64,000 nt of DNA, taken from contig CAJTIU010000003.1 of assembly GCA_910576335.1 (NCBI GenBank), forward strand, positions 248,001-312,000, read 5' to 3'. The DNA comes from Lachnospiraceae bacterium. GTDB lineage: Bacteria; Bacillota; Clostridia; Lachnospirales; Lachnospiraceae. Under the pieces are notes generated by a model. That model worked only from the letters and a program-made list of their open reading frames with translations, did no database searches and was not told the DNA's origin. Below, piece after piece: positions 61,446-64,000 of this stretch; position 1 is the first letter of the stretch; each line of letters starts with the position of its first letter. A program made the translations under genes and the position numbers.

Positions 61446-64000
61446 CACCAGAGGCAAAAGCAAGAGAGAAAATTGATGCAAAGCTCGCCAAATCCGGTTG
61501 GGTAATTCAGGATATGCGTCAAATTAATCCTATGGCGTCTCTTGGAGTGGCAGTCAGGGAATATCCGACAAGTACTGGACCAGTGGACTATGTTCTTTTT
61601 ATAGATGGGAGTCCGGTAGGGGTAATTGAATCAAAAAAGGATGATTTAGGGGAAAATATTATTGTAACTGAAAGTCAGACAGAACGTTATGCAAACAGTA
61701 CTTTAAAATATGTTAAAACGGACTATCAAATTCGTTTTGCGTATGAAGCGACGGGAATACTTACAAGATTTACGGACTATAATGATAAAAAATATCGTTC
61801 CAGAGAAGTGTTTTCCTTTTTTCGACCAGAAACATTAAAGTATTTATTGGATCAAACAGATACAATCCGAAATAATATGAAACACTTTCCGGAATTGGAT
61901 ACAGCTGGTTTTCGCAACTGTCAGGTGAAAGCAATTAAAGAACTGGACAAGTCTTTTTCAGAAAACAGACCTAGGGCATTAGTACAGATGGCGACGGGTG
62001 CAGGAAAAACATTTACAGCCATAACTGCGGCATACCGTTTGTTAAAATATGCGAAAATGAGAAGGATACTTTTTTTGGTGGATACTAAAAGTCTTGGAGA
62101 ACAGGCAGAAACGGAATTTCTTGTATATAAGCCAAATGATGATAACCGGAGGTTTCGTAATTTATATGGTTTGTGCAGATTAAAGAATTCGTATATTCCA
62201 GATGATGTGCAAGTCTGTATAAGCACGATTCAAAGAATGTATTCGATTTTAAAGGGGGAGGAGTTAGATGAATCTGAAGAAGAAGAATCGCCGTTCGAGC
62301 ATCCTGTCGATACCGCGCAAGCCGTAAAAGAAGTTGTTTATAATAAAAAATATCCGCCGGAATTTTTTGACTGCATTATAGTGGATGAATGCCATCGGTC
62401 TATTTATAATGTTTGGAGTCAGGTGCTGGAATACTTTGATGCCTTTATCATTGGACTTACCGCAACGCCGGATAAGAGAACACTGGCATTTTTTCAGCAG
62501 AATATGGTTAGTGAATATTCAAGGGAACAGGCTATTGTTGATGGTGTCAATGTTGGGGAAGATATTTTTATTATAGAAACGGAAGTGAGTAGAAATGGCG
62601 CTCATTTAATGAAGCAACTTATTGAATACAGGAATCGTTTGTCAAGGGTAAAACGCTGGAAACAGATGGATGAGGACATAGACTATGCGAAAACACAGCT
62701 TGACAGAGCGGTTGTAAATCCAAGTCAGATTCGTACTGTTATACAGACTTTTAAAGATAATTTGTCAAAAATGTTGTTTCCAGGGAGAAACGAAGTACCT
62801 AAAACACTTATCTTTGCAAAAACGGACAGTCATGCAGACGATATTGTTCAGATAGTTAGAGATGTTTTTGGCGAGGGAAATGAGTTCTGCCAGAAGATAA
62901 CCTGCAAGGCGGAAAAACCGGAAACGATATTGAGTGCATTTAGGAACGGTTATAATCCCCGCGTAGCAGTAACGGTTGATATGATTGCTACAGGTATAGA
63001 TGTAAAGCCCATTGAATGCTTGATATTTATGCGCGATGTTCGGAGCAAAACTTATTTTGAGCAAATGAAGGGGCGGGGAACACGTTCATTGGGGAAAGAT
63101 GATTTGCAAAAAGTGACGCGTTCTGCATCAGGAAATAAGGATCATTTTGTGATTGTGGATGCGGTTGGCGTTACAAAATCAAAAAAGACAGATACACGCC
63201 CATTAGAAAGTAAACCCACGGTAAGTATGAAAGAATTAATGCTGAATGTGGCTATGGGCGCTAGGGATGGAGAGACCTTAACTTCTCTTGCAAATAGGAT
63301 TATTCGCCTTAACAGCCAAATGACATAAAAGGAAAAAAATGAGTTTCAAGACATTGTCGGTAACTCGGCAGGAAATGTGGCACAGCATTTGTTAGATGCG
63401 TTTGATGATGATGTCATATCCAATAGAGCAGGCGTCAGTCTTTGGGAGGATAAAGAATTAGAGGCAGAAGAAAAAATAAAAATGGAGGAAGCGAAACAGG
63501 AATTGATAAAAGAAGCCGTAATGCCATTTTATAATCCTGATATTCGAGATTTTATTGAAAACGTCAGAAGAAATCATGAACAGATTATAGACAGCGTAAA
63601 TATAGATACTTTAATATTCGCGGGCTATGATACAGAGCAGCAGGGGAATGCGGATAAAGTGCTCTCATCATTCAGAGAGTATATTGAGGAAAATAAGGAT
63701 GAATTGATTGCTTTGCAAATTATTTATGAGCAAAAGTATCAAAAACGTCCTATGGTGATTGGACAGCTGAAAAAATTATATGAAAAGTTAAAAGCGAGAA
63801 ATATAACAATAGAGCGTTTGTGGGAATGTTATTCCATAAAAAAACCCGAAAGCGTGAAACGTGGAAAAGTTGCGCAGCTTGCAGATCTTGTTTCCATGAT
63901 TCGATTTGAAATGGGGTACATAGACAAACTGGTGCCTTTTGCAGAGCGTGTAGATTATAATTTTATGCAGTGGACATTGAGACGCAATGCGGGAAATGTG
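61442..64000 (+). pseudogene. hsdR: Type I restriction subunit HsdR, interrupted by an in-frame stop; right end outside window
   Basis: Residues 1-628: nuclease core with Asp49 (PVDYVLFIDG) and Glu63/Lys65 (GVIESKK), Walker A MATGAGKT (183-190), DECH box (VDECHRS), SAT-like GLTATPDKR, and QMKGRGTR. Then TAA at 63326-63328 after NSQMT. The same frame continues without a stop to 64000 (KEKNEFQDIVGNSAGNVAQHLLDAF ... YIDKLVPFAERVDYNFMQ), clearly the C-terminal HsdR domain. A GAA-to-TAA change is the simplest cause. Motor and nuclease are present, but the domain that docks on HsdM is cut off. HsdM and HsdS should lie to the right. Confidence 0.85.

Noticed and set aside
63326-63328. hsdR stop as programmed readthrough
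   Set aside because: TAA is the tightest stop, and no frameshift or readthrough signal is visible.

Overview
The window looks like a chromosomal segment of an anaerobic, amino-acid-fermenting Firmicute, most likely a Lachnospiraceae member (inference, from the D-proline reductase cluster, the YedE/YedF/DUF3343 selenium genes, YesN-type regulators, BIG2 surface proteins and a str operon with Clostridia-like spacing). The core is moderate in GC. Two stretches (about 24.6-27.1 kb and 53.2-64 kb) are AT-richer and look acquired.

Layout. 0-9 kb holds carbohydrate genes: a GH2 beta-galactosidase entering from the left edge, a divergent AraC regulator, and an ABC sugar uptake operon (binding lipoprotein, two permeases) followed by a large uncharacterised enzyme and a small zinc-ribbon protein. 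9-13 kb holds housekeeping and small genes: EamA exporter, HAD phosphatase, rubredoxin, an RlmI-like methyltransferase. 13-20.4 kb is a selenium operon: PHP phosphoesterase, yedF, selD, selA, selB and a LysR regulator. 20.4-24.6 kb is a zone of decay: a truncated AAA ATPase gene, a truncated surface protein fused by a deletion to a truncated sensor kinase, and a response regulator with a nonsense codon. 25.2-27.0 kb is a compact HTH / ImmA-like peptidase / PIN module. 27.4-30.3 kb is a second selenium operon (cysteine desulfurase-like, YedE transporter, TusA-like, DUF3343). 30.7-39.4 kb is the D-proline reductase region: TetR regulator, prdF racemase, selC tRNA-Sec, prdC, prdA, a small conserved protein, prdB, a type I toxin-antitoxin locus, prdD and prdE. 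40-48 kb holds an AAA/PD-(D/E)XK protein, a 1463-residue surface protein, an HD-domain protein and a broken Rpn-type gene. 48.5-53.2 kb is the str operon (rpsL, rpsG, fusA, tuf). From just after tuf to the right edge lies an integrated mobilizable element: regulator, HEPN-motif gene, excisionase, integrase, replication protein, ParM/ParR-like pair, relaxosome protein, relaxase, TnpV, and a type I restriction subunit broken by an in-frame stop.

How it works together. The selenium genes supply what proline fermentation needs. YedE probably imports the selenium source. The desulfurase, TusA-like and DUF3343 proteins probably carry it. SelD (itself read here as a selenoprotein with UGA at codon 16) makes selenophosphate, SelA charges tRNA-Sec (selC), and SelB with a SECIS hairpin delivers it to the UGA at codon 151 of PrdB, the catalytic subunit of D-proline reductase. 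PrdF makes D-proline, PrdA supplies the pyruvoyl cofactor and PrdC supplies electrons. Both UGA-interrupted genes (selD, prdB) are annotated here at full length.

The intergenic regions are unusually rich in short palindromic and MITE-like repeats of at least six types, several of which touch gene ends.
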